Source of the DNA: Rhynchopus sp. YZ270_cl-10
Lineage: Eukaryota; Euglenozoa; Diplonemea; Diplonemida; Diplonemidae
Reading direction: 5' to 3'
Length of the DNA: 64,000 nt
Assembly (NCBI GenBank): GCA_964035575.1
Contig: OZ037870.1
Location: forward strand, 496,001 to 560,000
Shown here: positions 12,050-23,324 of the stretch, one piece after another
How the letters are laid out: each line of letters begins with the position of its first letter
Numbering within the stretch: the first letter of the stretch is position 1
Program-made: the position numbers and the translations under genes
The notes under the pieces: model-generated
Told to the model about the DNA's origin: nothing
Seen by the model: the letters and a program-made list of their open reading frames with translations, nothing else
The model's database searches: none

Positions 12050-15000
12050 CGTCGTTATCAACGCGTCGTTATCAACGCGTCGTTATCAACGCGCCGTTAT
12101 CAACGCGCCGTTTTCAACGCGTCGTTATCAACGCGTCGTTATCAACGCGTCGTTTTCAACGCGTCGTTATCAACGCGTCGTTTTCAACGCGTCGTTATCA
12201 ACGCGTCGTTTTCAACGCGTCGTTATCAACGCGTCGTTTTCAACGCGCCGTTATCAACGCGTTGTTTTCAACGCGCCGTTTTCAACGCGTCGTTATCAAC
12301 GCGTCGTTATCAACGCGTCGTTATCAACGCGCCGTTATCAACGCGCCGTTTTCAACGCGTCGTTATCAACGCGTCGTTATCAACGCGTCGTTATCAACGC
12401 GTCGTTATCAACGCGCCGTTATCAACGCGCCGTTATCAACGCGTTGTTTTCAACGCGCCGTTTTCAACGCGTCGTTTTCAACGCGTCGTTATCAACGCGT
12501 CGTTTTCAACGCGTCGTTATCAACGCGTTGTTATCAACGCGTCGTTTTCAACGCGGCGTTTTCAACGCGTCGTTATCAACGCGTCGTTCTCAACGCGTCG
12601 TTTTCAACGCGTCGTTATCAACGCGTCGTTTTCAACGCGTCGTTATCAACGCGTCGTTTTCAACGCGTCGTTATCAACGCGTCGTTTTCAACGCGTCGTT
12701 TTCAACGCGTCGTTTTCAACGCGCCGTTTTCAACGCGTCGTTTTCAACGCGTCGTTTTCAACGCGCCGTTTTCAACGCGTCGTTTTCAACGCGCCGTTAT
12801 CAACGCGTCGTTTTCAACGCGTCGTTATCAACGCGCCGTTATCAACGCGTTGTTTTCAACGCGCCGTTTTCAACGCGTCGTTATCAACGCGTCGTTATCA
12901 ACGCGTCGTTATCAACGCGCCGTTATCAACGCGCCGTTTTCAACGCGTCGTTATCAACGCGTCGTTATCAACGCGTCGTTTTCAACGCGTCGTTATCAAC
13001 GCGTCGTTTTCAACGCGTCGTTATCAACGCGTCGTTTTCAACGCGTCGTTATCAACGCGTCGTTTTCAACGCGCCGTTATCAACGCGTTGTTTTCAACGC
13101 GCCGTTTTCAACGCGCCGTTATCAACGCGCCGTTTTCAACGCGTCGTTATCAACGCGTCGTTATCAACGCGTCGTTATCAACGCGTCGTTATCAACGCGC
13201 CGTTATCAACGCGCCGTTATCAACGCGTTGTTTTCAACGCGCCGTTTTCAACGCGTCGTTTTCAACGCGTCGTTATCAACGCGTCGTTTTCAACGCGTCG
13301 TTATCAACGCGTTGTTATCAACGCGTCGTTTTCAACGCGGCGTTTTCAACGCGTCGTTATCAACGCGTCGTTCTCAACGCGTCGTTTTCAACGCGTCGTT
13401 ATCAACGCGTCGTTTTCAACGCGTCGTTATCAACGCGTCGTTTTCAACGCGTCGTTATCAACGCGTCGTTTTCAACGCGTCGTTTTCAACGCGTCGTTTT
13501 CAACGCGCCGTTTTCAACGCGTCGTTTTCAACGCGTCGTTTTCAACGCGCCGTTTTCAACGCGTCGTTTTCAACGCGCCGTTATCAACGCGTCGTTTTCA
13601 ACGCGTCGTTATCAACGCGCCGTTATCAACGCGTTGTTTTCAACGCGCCGTTTTCAACGCGTCGTTATCAACGCGTCGTTATCAACGCGTCGTTATCAAC
13701 GCGCCGTTATCAACGCGCCGTTTTCAACGCGTCGTTATCAACGCGTCGTTATCAACGCGTCGTTTTCAACGCGTCGTTATCAACGCGTCGTTTTCAACGC
13801 GTCGTTATCAACGCGTCGTTTTCAACGCGTCGTTATCAACGCGTCGTTTTCAACGCGCCGTTATCAACGCGTTGTTTTCAACGCGCCGTTTTCAACGCGT
13901 CGTTATCAACGCGTCGTTATCAACGCGTCGTTATCAACGCGCCGTTATCAACGCGCCGTTTTCAACGCGTCGTTATCAACGCGTCGTTATCAACGCGTCG
14001 TTATCAACGCGCCGTTTTCAACGCGTCGTTTTCAACGCGTCGTTTTCAACGCGTCGTTATCAACGCGTCGTTTTCAACTCGCCGTTTTCAACGCGTCGCT
14101 TTCAACGCGTCCTTTTCAACGCGTCGTTATCAACGCGTCGTTTTCAACGCGTCGTTTTCAACGCGTCGTTTTCAACGCGTCGTTATCAACGCGTCGTTTT
14201 CAACGCGTCGTTTTCAACGCGTCGTTTTCAACGCGTCGTTTTCAACGCGCAGTTATCAACGCGTCGTTTTCAACGCGTCGTTATCAACGCGTCGTTTTCA
14301 ACGCGCCGTTTTCAACGCGTCGTTTTCAACGCGTCGTTATCAACGCGTCGTTTTCAACGCGCAGTTATCAACGCGTCGTTTTCAACGCGCCGTTTTCAAC
14401 GCGTCGTTTTCAACGCGTCGTTTTCAACACGTCGTTTTCAACGCGCCGTTTTCAACGCGTCGTTTTCAACGCGCCGTTTTCAACGCGTCGCTTTCAACGC
14501 GTCCTTTTCAACGCGTCGTTTTCAACGCGTCGTTATCAACGCGTCGTTTTCAACGCGCCGTTTTCAACGCGTCGTTTTCAACGCGTCGTTATCAACGCGT
14601 CGTTTTCAACGCGCCGTTTTCAACGCGTCGTTTTCAACGCGCCGTTTTCAACGCGTCGCTTTCAACGCGTCCTTTTCAACGCGTCGTTTTCAACGCGTCG
14701 TTATCAACGCGCTGTTATCAACGCGTTGTTATCAACGCGTCGTTTTCAACGCGTTGTTATCAACGCGTCGTTATCAACGCGTCGTTTTCAACGCGCAGTT
14801 ATCAACGCGTCGTTTTCAACGCGCCGTTTTCAACGCGTCGTTTTCAACGCGTCGTTTTCAACACGTCGTTTTCAACGCGCCGTTTTCAACGCGTCGTTTT
14901 CAACGCGTCGTTATCAACGCGTCGTTTTCAACGCGCCGTTTTCAACGCGTCGCTTTCAACGCGTCCTTTTCAACGCGTCGTTTTCAACGCGTCGTTTTCA

Positions 15001-17590
15001 ACGCGTCGTTTTCAACGCGTCGTTTTCAACGCGCCGTTATCAACGCGTCGTTTTCAACGCGCCGTTATCAACGCGTCGTTTTCAACGCGCCGTTATCAAC
15101 GCGTCGTTTTCAACGCGCCGTTTTCAACGCGTCGCTTTCAACGCGTCCTTTTCAACGCGTCGTTTTCAACGCGTCGTTATCAACGCGTCGTTTTCAACGC
15201 GCCGTTATCAACGCGTCGTTTTCAACGCGCCGTTATCAACGCGTCGTTTTGAACGCGTCGTTATCAACGAGTCGTTTTCAACGCGTCGTTTTCAACGCGT
15301 CGTTTTCAACGAGCAGTTATCAACGCGCCGTTATCAACGCGTCGTTATCAACGCGCCGTTTTCAACGCGTCGTTATCAACGCGCCGTTATCAACGCGTCG
15401 TTTTCAACGCGTCGTTTTCAACGCGCCGTTTTCAACGCGTCGTTATCAACGCGTCGTTATCAACGCGTCGTTATCAACGCGCCGTTATCAACGCGTCGTT
15501 ATCAACGCGTCGTTTTCAACGCGTCGTTTTCAACGCGTCGTTTTCAACGCGTCGTTTTCAACGCGTCGTTTTCAACGCGTCGTTTTCAACGCGTCGTTTT
15601 CAACGCGCCGTTATCAACGCGTCGTTATCAACGCGTCGTTTTCAACGCGCCGTTTTCAACGCGTCGTTTTCAACGCGCCGTTATCAACGCGTCGTTTTCA
15701 ACGCGTCGTTTTCAACGCGCCGTTATCAACGCGTCGTTATCAACGCGTCGTTTTCAACGCGTCGTTTTCAACGCGTCGTTTTCAACGCGTCGTTTTCAAC
15801 GCGTCGTTTTCAACGCGCCGTTTTCAACGCGTCGTTTTCAACGCGTCGTTATCAACGCGCCGTTATTAACGCGTCGTTATCAACGCGTCGTTTTCAACGC
15901 GTCGTTTTCACCGCGTCGTTATCAACGCGCCGTTTTCAACGCGTCGTTATCAACGCGCCGTTATCAACGCGCCGTTTTCAACGCGTCGTTTTCAACGCGT
16001 TGTTTTCAACGCGTCGTTATCAACGCGCCGTTATCAACGCGTCGTTTTCAACGCGTCGTTTTCAACGCGCCGTTCTCAACGCGTCGTTTTCCACGCGCCG
16101 TTTTCAACGCGTCGTTTTCAACGCGTCGTTTTCAACGCGTCGTTTTCAACGCGTCGTTTTCAACGCGTCGTTATCAACGCGTCGTTATCAACGCGTCGTT
16201 TTCAACGCGTCGTTTTCAACGCGTCGTTATCAACGCGTCGTTATCAACGCGCCGTTATCAACGCGTCGTTTTCAACGCGTCGTTTTCAACGCGCCGTTCT
16301 CAACGCGTCGTTTTCCACGCGCCGTTTTCAACGCGTCGTTTTCAACGCGTCGTTTTCAACGCGTCGTTTTCAACGCGTCGTTTTCAACGCGTCGTTTTCA
16401 ACGCGTCGTTTTCAACGCGTCGTTTTCAACGCGTCGTTTTCAACGCGGCGTTATCAACGCGTCGTTATCAACGCGTCGTTTTCAACGCGCCGTTTTCAAC
16501 GCGTCGTTTTCAACGCGTCGCTTTCAACGCGTCCTTTTCAACGCGTCGTTTTCAACGCGTCGTTTTCAACGCGTCGTTTTCAACGCGTCGTTTTCAACGC
16601 GTCGTTATCAACGCGTCGTTATCAACGCGCCGTTATCAACGCGTCGTTTTCAATGCGTCGTTATCAACGCGCCGTTATCAACGCGTCGTTTTCACCGCGT
16701 CGTTATCAACGCGTCGTTTTCAACGCGTCGTTTTCAACGCGTCGTTATCAACGCGTCGTTTTCACCGCGTCGTTATCAACGCGTCGTTTTCAACGCGTCG
16801 TTTTCAACACGTCGTTATCAACGCGCCGTTTTCAACGCGTCGTTTTCAACGCGCAGTTTTCAACGCGTCGTTTTCAACGCGTCGTTATCAACGCGTCGTT
16901 TTCAACGCGCCGTTTTCAACGCGTCGTTATCAACGCGTCGTTATCAACGTCCTGTTTTCAACGCGTCGTTATCAACGCGTCGTTATCAACGCGCCGTTAT
17001 CAACGCGTCGTTTTCAATGCGTCGTTATCAACGCGCCGTTATCAACGCGTCGTTTTCACCGCGTCGTTATCAACGCGTCGTTTTCAACGCGTCGTTTTCA
17101 ACGCGTCGTTATCAACGCGTCGTTTTCACCGCGTCGTTATCAACGCGTCGTTTTCAACGCGTCGTTTTCAACACGTCGTTATAAACGCGCCGTTTTCAAC
17201 GCGTCGTTATCAACGCGTCGTTTTCAACGCGCAGTTTTCAACGCGTCGTTTTCAACGCGTCGTTATCAACGCGTCGTTTTCAACGCGTCGTTTTCAACGC
17301 GTCGTTTTCATCGCGACGTTTTCAACGCGTCGTTTTCAACGCGCCGTTTTCAACGCGCCGTTTTCAACGCGTCGTTATCAACGCGTCGTTATCAACGTCC
17401 TGTTTTCAACGCGTCGTTTTCAACGCGTCGTTTTCAACGCGTCGTTTTCAACGCGCCGTTTTCAACACATCGTTTTCAACGCGTCGTTATCAACGTGCCG
17501 TTTTCAACGCGTCGTTTTCAACGCGTCGTTTTCAACGCGTCGTTTTCAACGTGTCGTTTTCAACGAATAGTTTTCAACGAGTCGCTTTCG
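12050..17590. repeat. 14-bp tandem satellite, about 395 units
   Basis: The unit is CG[T/C]CGTT[A/T]TCAACG. It varies mainly at two positions, with rarer variants. Each unit holds a small CGTT/AACG inverted repeat. Higher-order structure is present: the rare variant ACGCGGCG at 12551 recurs at 13335, a spacing of 784 bp (56 units), with matching neighbours. Because 14 is not a multiple of 3 and no unit reads as a stop on the + strand, very long reading frames run through the whole array; they are a by-product of the repeat. The edge decays near 17560-17590. Confidence 0.97.
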
Positions 17591-18559
17591 TGAACGTTAC
17601 TCGGATTTCGGGGTGCCCTGACCTCTATGAATGAGTCCCTCGTGCTTTGGCGCTGGGAAGGAAATGTCTTTTTGAGGGTGTTGGTTTGGACGCGTTTTGT
17701 GTGGGTAGGATATTGATTTTTGAAGTAAGGGACTTACTTTCGGAAACGAAAAATTTGTTTCCTCGTGAATAGTTTTGAGATGTAAAGACATGCTTACGTT
17801 TGTGTAATATGGGTACGTGTATTCCATCGTGTGTGGCCACTGCACGCTTTTTCGCCCTCGAACATTCTTTTTACAGCACATATCACTCTCTATATGACTT
17901 CATGAAACCTGAAACAGGGATGTGCACTGATCACCCCCGAAACAAGGGTTGATTTGTTTTTGGGGTTTTTGGGAGTTAGCACGGCTGCGTGGGGTGGGGT
18001 GTGGTAATCGTGCAGCATCTCTGGTGGTTAAGGCAAATTCATGCTATCGCAAATGTGTTGAGTATGCCGCGTGTACCAGGATGTGTACCTATTTGTCTGG
18101 TATTTCGCTTGTTTCAGGATTAAAAAGTCCGCGTTATGATTGGATGGCAGGATAGGTGTGAGCACTTTGGCGGTGGGGTCCGGAAAGCTACTGGAGGGTT
18201 ACAATAAAGTGATGGAGGGCGTTCGGTTTTTATGTAACGGATCTGTACGTTGATTTGCAAGTTGATTCGTTTGTATTATGGAGATTTGTTTTAAAGAATC
18301 CGCTTGTTGAAGGCATCGTGATTGGGTTTTTTGGAACTGTTCGCAACGATTTGACACTTACACAGTTGTATGCTGTGACTCCCCAGTTTTTCCATCTCGC
18401 CCATCTTGACCCACTACCACCTTGTTTTTGTGCTCTGGAATATTTATGCCAGCATCCCCCGACTTCCCCTTACCCTTCCCCTTTCATCATTTATATTTAT
18501 CAATACACCCTCAGGCATCTAACAACCAATTGGGTTTTACCTGCAATTTTTATCACGTG
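17591..18559. other. Spacer without recognised gene
   Basis: This stretch lies between the 14-bp satellite and the CDF gene. Only short reading frames without family resemblance are present. The pyrimidine-rich run just before 18560 is probably 5' leader or promoter of the transporter gene. Confidence 0.5.
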
Positions 18560-19861
18560 ATGGACACAACACATGGCTCTATGGAAGACTTGTCGGACGC
18601 CACTCCTATGGGGACGCTAAGTGGATCCCATTCTCCACAGTCTGTGCTCTCGCGCTCCCGGCAGCCAACACCACAGATGCAGACACATCATTCCCACTCT
18701 TACTCAGACCATACTGGGCCAGAGTCTGAGGACGAGGACCACAGTGCCAATTTGATTCCCTCGCACCACGCAATGTACAGACCCTTGGTGACAAACCCCA
18801 TCGCCTGCCTTGAGGCGGGGGGTGGCAATGCAGAATCTCTTCCACGTGTACCTCCGGAGCGGTCTTCCAAGCGGACAAGACAGTTTTATGTTGATCAGAA
18901 CGCGTCGATCGACTCCTTCCGCGAGATGGATGAGGTACGTCGCAAGGTGCACGGAGGGGAGGCGATTGACGAGGAGGTGGACTCGTTCCCTGTTATGATG
19001 GGTATTCGTCTCTCATTCCTGGCGAACGTTATTATACTGGGGGTGAAGGTGATCTTGGTGCTGCGCACAGGCAGTGTGGCGTTTGTGGCCTCTTTACTTG
19101 ACTCCGTGCTGGACATCATATCCGGCCTGACCCTTGTTGTCACGAACAAGCTGCTGTCAAAGCAGAACCGTCACAAGTACCCCTTAGGGAAGCAAACCTT
19201 CGAGCCTCTTGGCACCTTGGTGTTTTCCGCCTGCATGTTCACCGCCTCGTTTCAGCTGATTCAGTACAGTATCGAGGTTTTGATAAATGCCACGAACGAG
19301 GTTTCATTTGATCTGTTCTCTGGAATCTTCATTGGTTCGATCATTTTCTGTAAGTTCCTTTTGATGGTATATTGCTGGAGGAACCAAGGACTGGCGCCAA
19401 GCTTGGAGGCGCTTGCGCAGGACCACCGCAATGACGTTATCAGCAACGTCATTGGGACGGGTGCTGCCCTGCTCTCGATGCAGACGTGGAAGGGGGTGGA
19501 TCCTGTGGTGGCGTTGCTCTTGACCTTCTACATCATGTACAGCTGGGCAAGGACGGGGGTGGAGCAGATCATGATGCTCAGTGGGAAGAGCGCAAGTCCG
19601 GAGGTCCTGAAGAAAATCACGTATTGTGCACAGAACCATCACAGCGCCATTCTCTTCGTGGACACCGTGCGGGCAGTGGCGATTGGTGGGAGTGGCTATC
19701 AGGTGGAAGTGGATATCGTGCTTCCTCCAACAATGGAGTTACGGGAGGCACACGACATCGGAGAAAGTCTGCAGCTTGTACTTGAGAAGACTGAAGATAT
19801 TTCTCGCGCCTACGTGCATCTGGATTACGAGTTCAACCACTGCCCGTGGGATCATAGGTAA
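18560..19861 (+). CDS. Cation diffusion facilitator, Mn-CDF-like transporter
   Basis: Membrane cation/proton antiporter of the CDF (SLC30/MTP) family, 433 residues. The start is the first ATG of the frame, after pyrimidine-rich DNA. Residues 1-145 form a hydrophilic, Ser/His-rich cytosolic N-terminus. Transmembrane segments begin at about 149. Helix 2 carries DSVLD (181-185) and helix 5 carries DHRND (288-292); DxxxD in both places is the signature of the manganese branch, whereas zinc members have HxxxD in helix 2. YPLGKQTFEPLG (207-218) is the conserved loop after helix 2. The C-terminal cytosolic domain (about 340-433) has the usual ferredoxin-like pattern. Likely job: Mn2+ (or Fe2+) export to the outside or into an acidic compartment. 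No intron is needed. The family is certain; the metal is inferred. Confidence 0.93.
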   Translation: MDTTHGSMEDLSDATPMGTLSGSHSPQSVLSRSRQPTPQMQTHHSHSYSDHTGPESEDEDHSANLIPSHHAMYRPLVTNPIACLEAGGGNAESLPRVPPERSSKRTRQFYVDQNASIDSFREMDEVRRKVHGGEAIDEEVDSFPVMMGIRLSFLANVIILGVKVILVLRTGSVAFVASLLDSVLDIISGLTLVVTNKLLSKQNRHKYPLGKQTFEPLGTLVFSACMFTASFQLIQYSIEVLINATNEVSFDLFSGIFIGSIIFCKFLLMVYCWRNQGLAPSLEALAQDHRNDVISNVIGTGAALLSMQTWKGVDPVVALLLTFYIMYSWARTGVEQIMMLSGKSASPEVLKKITYCAQNHHSAILFVDTVRAVAIGGSGYQVEVDIVLPPTMELREAHDIGESLQLVLEKTEDISRAYVHLDYEFNHCPWDHR

Positions 19862-20562
19862 AATACCCTGAGCACATTGAGCAAGGTGGCGAAAAGCATG
19901 TAGGTGACTACATGTTTGTCAATTTTTTTGAAAAAAAAGAAAAAAAATCAGAGTGAGGGAAGAAAAAGAACAGCGGTGTTCACTGCATCCCTTTTTTATT
20001 GTCACCATCTCTACCATAGTTTAGAGGTGAATTGTGCCGTCCTGCAAGCGTCCTAGCCTTCGAGTGGTATTGCTTCTATTGTTTAAACACTTTCAAGATT
20101 CCCCCCCCTTTTTTTTCTCTTCAAATTTTTTGTTTGTTTTTGCATTCCCCACGAGAGGGAATCGGCGCTTTTTTTTCAGGAAACAAAGGCAATAATTATT
20201 CATCATTGCTTGAACAAAAGGGAGAGGAGGAGGGAGGGGGGATTTTTTTTAAAAGATTCTAAGTCTCTCTCCCCCCCCTCCCTTTTTTTCAATATTTTTC
20301 TTTTATGTCTTCAAGTTCATTTTCCCTTCCCCCCCCACTTACCCCATTTCGTCGATTACTCAAATTCCCCCATTTTCATCTTTCCCGGCTTGCTACCCCC
20401 CTCCCCTCCCTCCCCCCTTTTTTTTTGGAAAGTACACTGTCATGAGAGGGCTTTGTATTTCAAGCCAACTTTTTTTTTTTTTATAGTGCGCAGACGAGTC
20501 CTGGGTCCTTTGCGGTAGCATTTCAGCAATTTTACCTCACCCCTTTTTTTATTGGAATAGCG
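19862..20562. other. Pyrimidine-tract spacer
   Basis: Long T- and C-rich runs on the + strand (20100-20480) and no coding signal. It contains a copy of repeat SR-H at 20424-20480. Confidence 0.5.
20424..20480 (+). repeat. SR-H short interspersed repeat, copy 1
   Basis: Contains GTACACTGTCATGAGAGG and GCTTTGTATTTCAAG followed by a T-run. It matches copies at 28462, 35205 and 40936. Confidence 0.75.
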
Positions 20563-20880
20563 TAAAGGGGGGGGGGGGGGGGGGGGTCGACGTATTATGA
20601 TAGCTAAATTTTAAAATTTTTGAGAATTTTCGTTAAAATTTTTAATCTGAACCTGTTATTATGTAAGCACTATGTAAGCACTATGTAGGTTAAATTGTAT
20701 TTTTTCTTTCGATTATTCCTAATTTTGGTGCCCCTTCCCCTTCCGCCCCCCTACATAAGGGTAAATTGGAGGTTAAATTTAAAAAAATTCAAAATGAAAA
20801 GTTAAAATTGCCTCAAAAAGCGTGCGGGTATTATGCTAGCATAATACCCGCACCTACATAATACGTCGACCCCCCCTTTA
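20563..20880. mobile_element. MITE-like element with G-tract terminal inverted repeats
   Basis: 318 bp. The left end reads TAAAG, a long G-tract, then TCGACGTATTAT. The right end is its complement (ATAATACGTCGAC, C-tract, TTTA). Just inside the right end is a perfect 28-bp palindrome centred on GCTAGC (about 20825-20852). There is no coding capacity. The end sequence resembles that of the element at 21916-22937. No target duplication is obvious. Confidence 0.75.
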
Positions 20881-21354
20881 AAGGGCGTGATGACCACTGT
20901 CAAAAGGATTTAAAAAAAAATTTTTTTTGGGGGGATTTTTTTTTAGCAGAGAGGTCTGCAGTGAACATGCATTGCACGTCTCCAGCGAGACATAGACACT
21001 CTTCCAAGCCTTAAGGACACCATTCTCTCTTTTCTAGGTATTGCTCTGCTTTTTATTGCCTGGATTTTGTCCGGATAGTACAGAAAGGTATTCTATTTTA
21101 TTTTATTTTTTTTTCGACTGAGATGCGTTTTAGGTTTCAACTACTACTTTTTGTTTTTGTTTCAAAGGTCACACCAGAGTTCGTCGACTATCCCAGGAGT
21201 TAGTTCCGGGATGTGTTGCATTCGGACATAGCGATTTTTTTTTCTCTCTTCCCCCCTTTTTGTTCAGTTTGTCTCTGTTTTGTTTGCATTGATATTAGCG
21301 AATGTTTCCTTTATGTCATCCGCATTTCCCCCCCAATGTGAGAAGCCGTTATCT

Positions 21355-21617
21355 ATGAACACAGCCATCCCCTCATTGCTGGGGGGGGGCATGTTCGCAG
21401 AGATCCACAATTACACCAATATGGATAATGCAAATGCTCTGTACCGAGCACATGTGTCATCCGGGTATATCCCTGGAAAGTGTTCGTTGAGCAGGGACCT
21501 TGAGTCCTTTCAATGCGTTCCAATATTTTCCCCTCTTTTAGAGACCATCGTTTCTATTTTCTCGTCAAAGAGTTTGATGCAAACACAAGAAAGGAAAAAA
21601 AAAGAGTGCAGTATTGA
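21355..21617 (+). CDS. Possible two-exon small protein, family not recognised
   Basis: Proposed exons are 21355-21464 and 21542-21617. The intron of 77 nt starts GTATAT and ends CCTCTTTTAG, and the phases match (two bases plus one make GGA). The product is about 62 residues: MNTAIPSLLGGGMFAEIH at the start and, after the junction, a segment with DHRFYFLVKEFDANTRKEK before TGA. The joined reading looks more protein-like than the unspliced frame, which runs into low-complexity sequence. The frame is open upstream of 21355, so a further exon is possible. No family recognised. An RNA read across 21464/21542 would settle it. Confidence 0.4.
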
Positions 21618-21915
21618 AGTGTATCATTGGTAAGGCAATGTTCTTTCAATGATGTAGGTGAGTGACGACGTCTTCCCTTTGCCAGTTGTGCGTACATTTA
21701 GGAAGGAAACTTCCGCTTTAGTCCACCGACTCCATTTTCTTGCAGCTTCCAGGACCATATATCATACAATGCAACGAGGCCGCAACAAGCCTCGCTAAGG
21801 CCTGATACAAGCGTGGCTGAGGTGTAATTGTAAGTATTAGTACGCTTTAGCCCACCACTCAGATAGATTTTTCAGACATGCCTATTTTTCATGCGCAGTC
21901 GTCCCCGCTGCATTG
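21618..21915. other. Spacer, nothing recognised
   Basis: No coding signal or repeat family seen. Confidence 0.4.
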
Positions 21916-21999
21916 TAAAGGGACGGTGGACCTATTATCCACCCTAAAATTTCAGATTTTCGTTTTCAGACCAAATTTTAAGTCGATTAAAAATTGTTA

Positions 22000-22073
22000 T
22001 TATCCCGCTGTTATCCCGCTGTTATCCCGCTGTTATCCCGCTGTTATCCCGCTGTTATCCCGCTGCTATCCCG
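22000..22073. repeat. 11-bp tandem repeat, about 7 units
   Basis: TTATCCCGCTG repeated six times plus a variant last unit (CTATCCCG). It shares TTATCC with the ends of the element that contains it. Confidence 0.92.
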
Positions 22074-22339
22074 GTCACTCTTTCCCCCCCTTTTTACCCT
22101 TAAACATGCACTATCCTGTGAACCAGAGATTACGCTCCACGTGAGGAACGTATGGAAATCCATACGTGAATTGTTTTTGAAAAGGTGGAATCCATACGTG
22201 TCCATACTTAGGTAATTTGGGTTTTGGATTGCGGCTGTGGTGGGGGTGGGTGATGGGTGGGGGCTCCGCCCCGCCTCTCACCTACCCCCCCACAGAATTC
22301 TACTTGTAGGAGACAAATTTCTTCTATTTTACCGGAAAG

Positions 22340-22393
22340 GGGGCATGCAGCATGGCGAAAGAAAAAAAAGTAGCGTACCGTGCCTGCGGCGCT
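22340..22393 (-). repeat. SR-K repeat, inverted partial copy
   Basis: The complement reads GCGCCGCAGG, CACGGTACGCTAC, then a pyrimidine run and TTTCGCCATGCTGCATGC, as in the + strand copies at 51601 and 58133. It is the only clear minus-strand copy of a short family that I found. Confidence 0.7.
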
Positions 22394-22434
22394 AACGTGT
22401 TGCGGAACCTCTGGAAGCTCTCCGGGAGGCCGTG

Positions 22435-22821
22435 ATGGTGATTGAAGACGACGAGACCGGCGAGGACGGCGAAGCCCTCCCGAAGGGAAAAAGCGGCTGG
22501 ACGCGATGTTCAGCGCAAAAGGCAAAGGTGCGCAACGGCGAGGTGAAGGAGGAGCTGCTGCAGGTGAAGGAAGAGGTCTTGGAGGTGAAGCAGCCGGACA
22601 GCCCTGCGGACTCTGAGGTGATGGAGATAGATGCCCCAGCAGCAGAAGTACAAGCAGCCCAACCTGCCCAACCAGCCCCACCATCATCCTCAGCACCCTC
22701 TGCCCCAGCTGCAACGCCAGGAAGGAAGATGGCCTTGCTGCAGCCTGCGCCGGCAAAACGGGCATCAAAGCGAGCACGCAAACTGGCAGAACGCCAGAAC
22801 TATCCCACCCCAAATTTTTAA
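22435..22821 (+). CDS. Hypothetical acidic, Pro/Ala-rich nuclear-type protein inside TIR element
   Basis: 128 residues from ATG 22435, with the same frame open about 40 bases further upstream. An acidic start (VIEDDETGEDGE) is followed by three KEE/VKQ blocks resembling sumoylation sites, a Pro/Ala/Ser linker, and a basic C-terminus (KRASKRARK) that could be a nuclear localisation signal. The GC content is far above the surroundings, and it lies between the inverted ends of a mobile element, so it may be a captured gene fragment or the tail of an element protein. No family recognised. Confidence 0.4.
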   Translation: MVIEDDETGEDGEALPKGKSGWTRCSAQKAKVRNGEVKEELLQVKEEVLEVKQPDSPADSEVMEIDAPAAEVQAAQPAQPAPPSSSAPSAPAATPGRKMALLQPAPAKRASKRARKLAERQNYPTPNF

Positions 22822-22937
22822 TAAAAAAATTTTTCCCATCCCAAAAGTTAAAAAGTTAAAATTTAACTCCAAAACAGGGGGACCTATTATCCTAGGGATA
22901 ATAGGTCTACCCGGATAATAGGTCCACCCCCCCTTTA

Positions 22938-23324
22938 TGGTATATGCTCCGTTCCCTAAAAGGAATGGGAAAAAAGTTTTCATAAAAACAAAAAAAGCCA
23001 ATACAAAAACGTTTACAGAATGAGAAGTACCAATGTCGCCTGCGGGAGAGAGAGAGACTCGGTTTTAATAACGCCCCTTTTTTTATGGATTTCGTGGTGG
23101 GTGAAAGCCGATAATTTTTTTAAAAAAAACCAACATCAACTAGAAAGTATTCCTCCCTCAACCATCTCGTCCCCCTTTTTTTTACTTAGATTTCCTTCCA
23201 CATCACTCCCTCTCCCTCCCTCCGGTGACACTGCACTTACGTAAGGTACCAAAACAGGAGGGGAAGTTCTGTGTGGTAAGGGGGGTAATTTTTATCTTGC
23301 AATAATTATCCGAAGAAACTTCTA
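22938..23324. other. Spacer with pyrimidine runs
   Basis: Non-coding, rich in T and C on the + strand, probably including the 5' leader of the gene at 23325. Confidence 0.4.

Larger units (their letters stand above)
21916..22937. mobile_element. 1-kb TIR element carrying a small ORF
   Basis: The left end reads TAAAGGG...GTGGACCTATTATCC; the right end is its complement, GGATAATAGGTCCAC, C-tract, TTTA. The inverted ends are about 24 bp. An extra hairpin made of the same motif (GACCTATTATCC, TAG, GGATAATAGGTC) lies just inside the right end near 22880. Inside are a seven-unit 11-bp tandem repeat (22000), a CGTATGGA/TCCATACG palindrome (about 22149), an inverted SR-K copy (about 22340-22393) and a GC-rich ORF (22435-22821). 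No transposase is seen, so it is probably non-autonomous. Confidence 0.68.

Noticed and set aside
12047-17593. Reading frames of up to 1848 codons across the 14-bp satellite
   Set aside because: The 14-bp unit contains no + strand stop in any frame, so openness is automatic; there is no non-repetitive domain and no sensible start.
21040-21080. Short frame reading IALLFIAWILSG as a tail-anchor exon
   Set aside because: A splice acceptor precedes it, but no upstream exon in a matching phase could be found.
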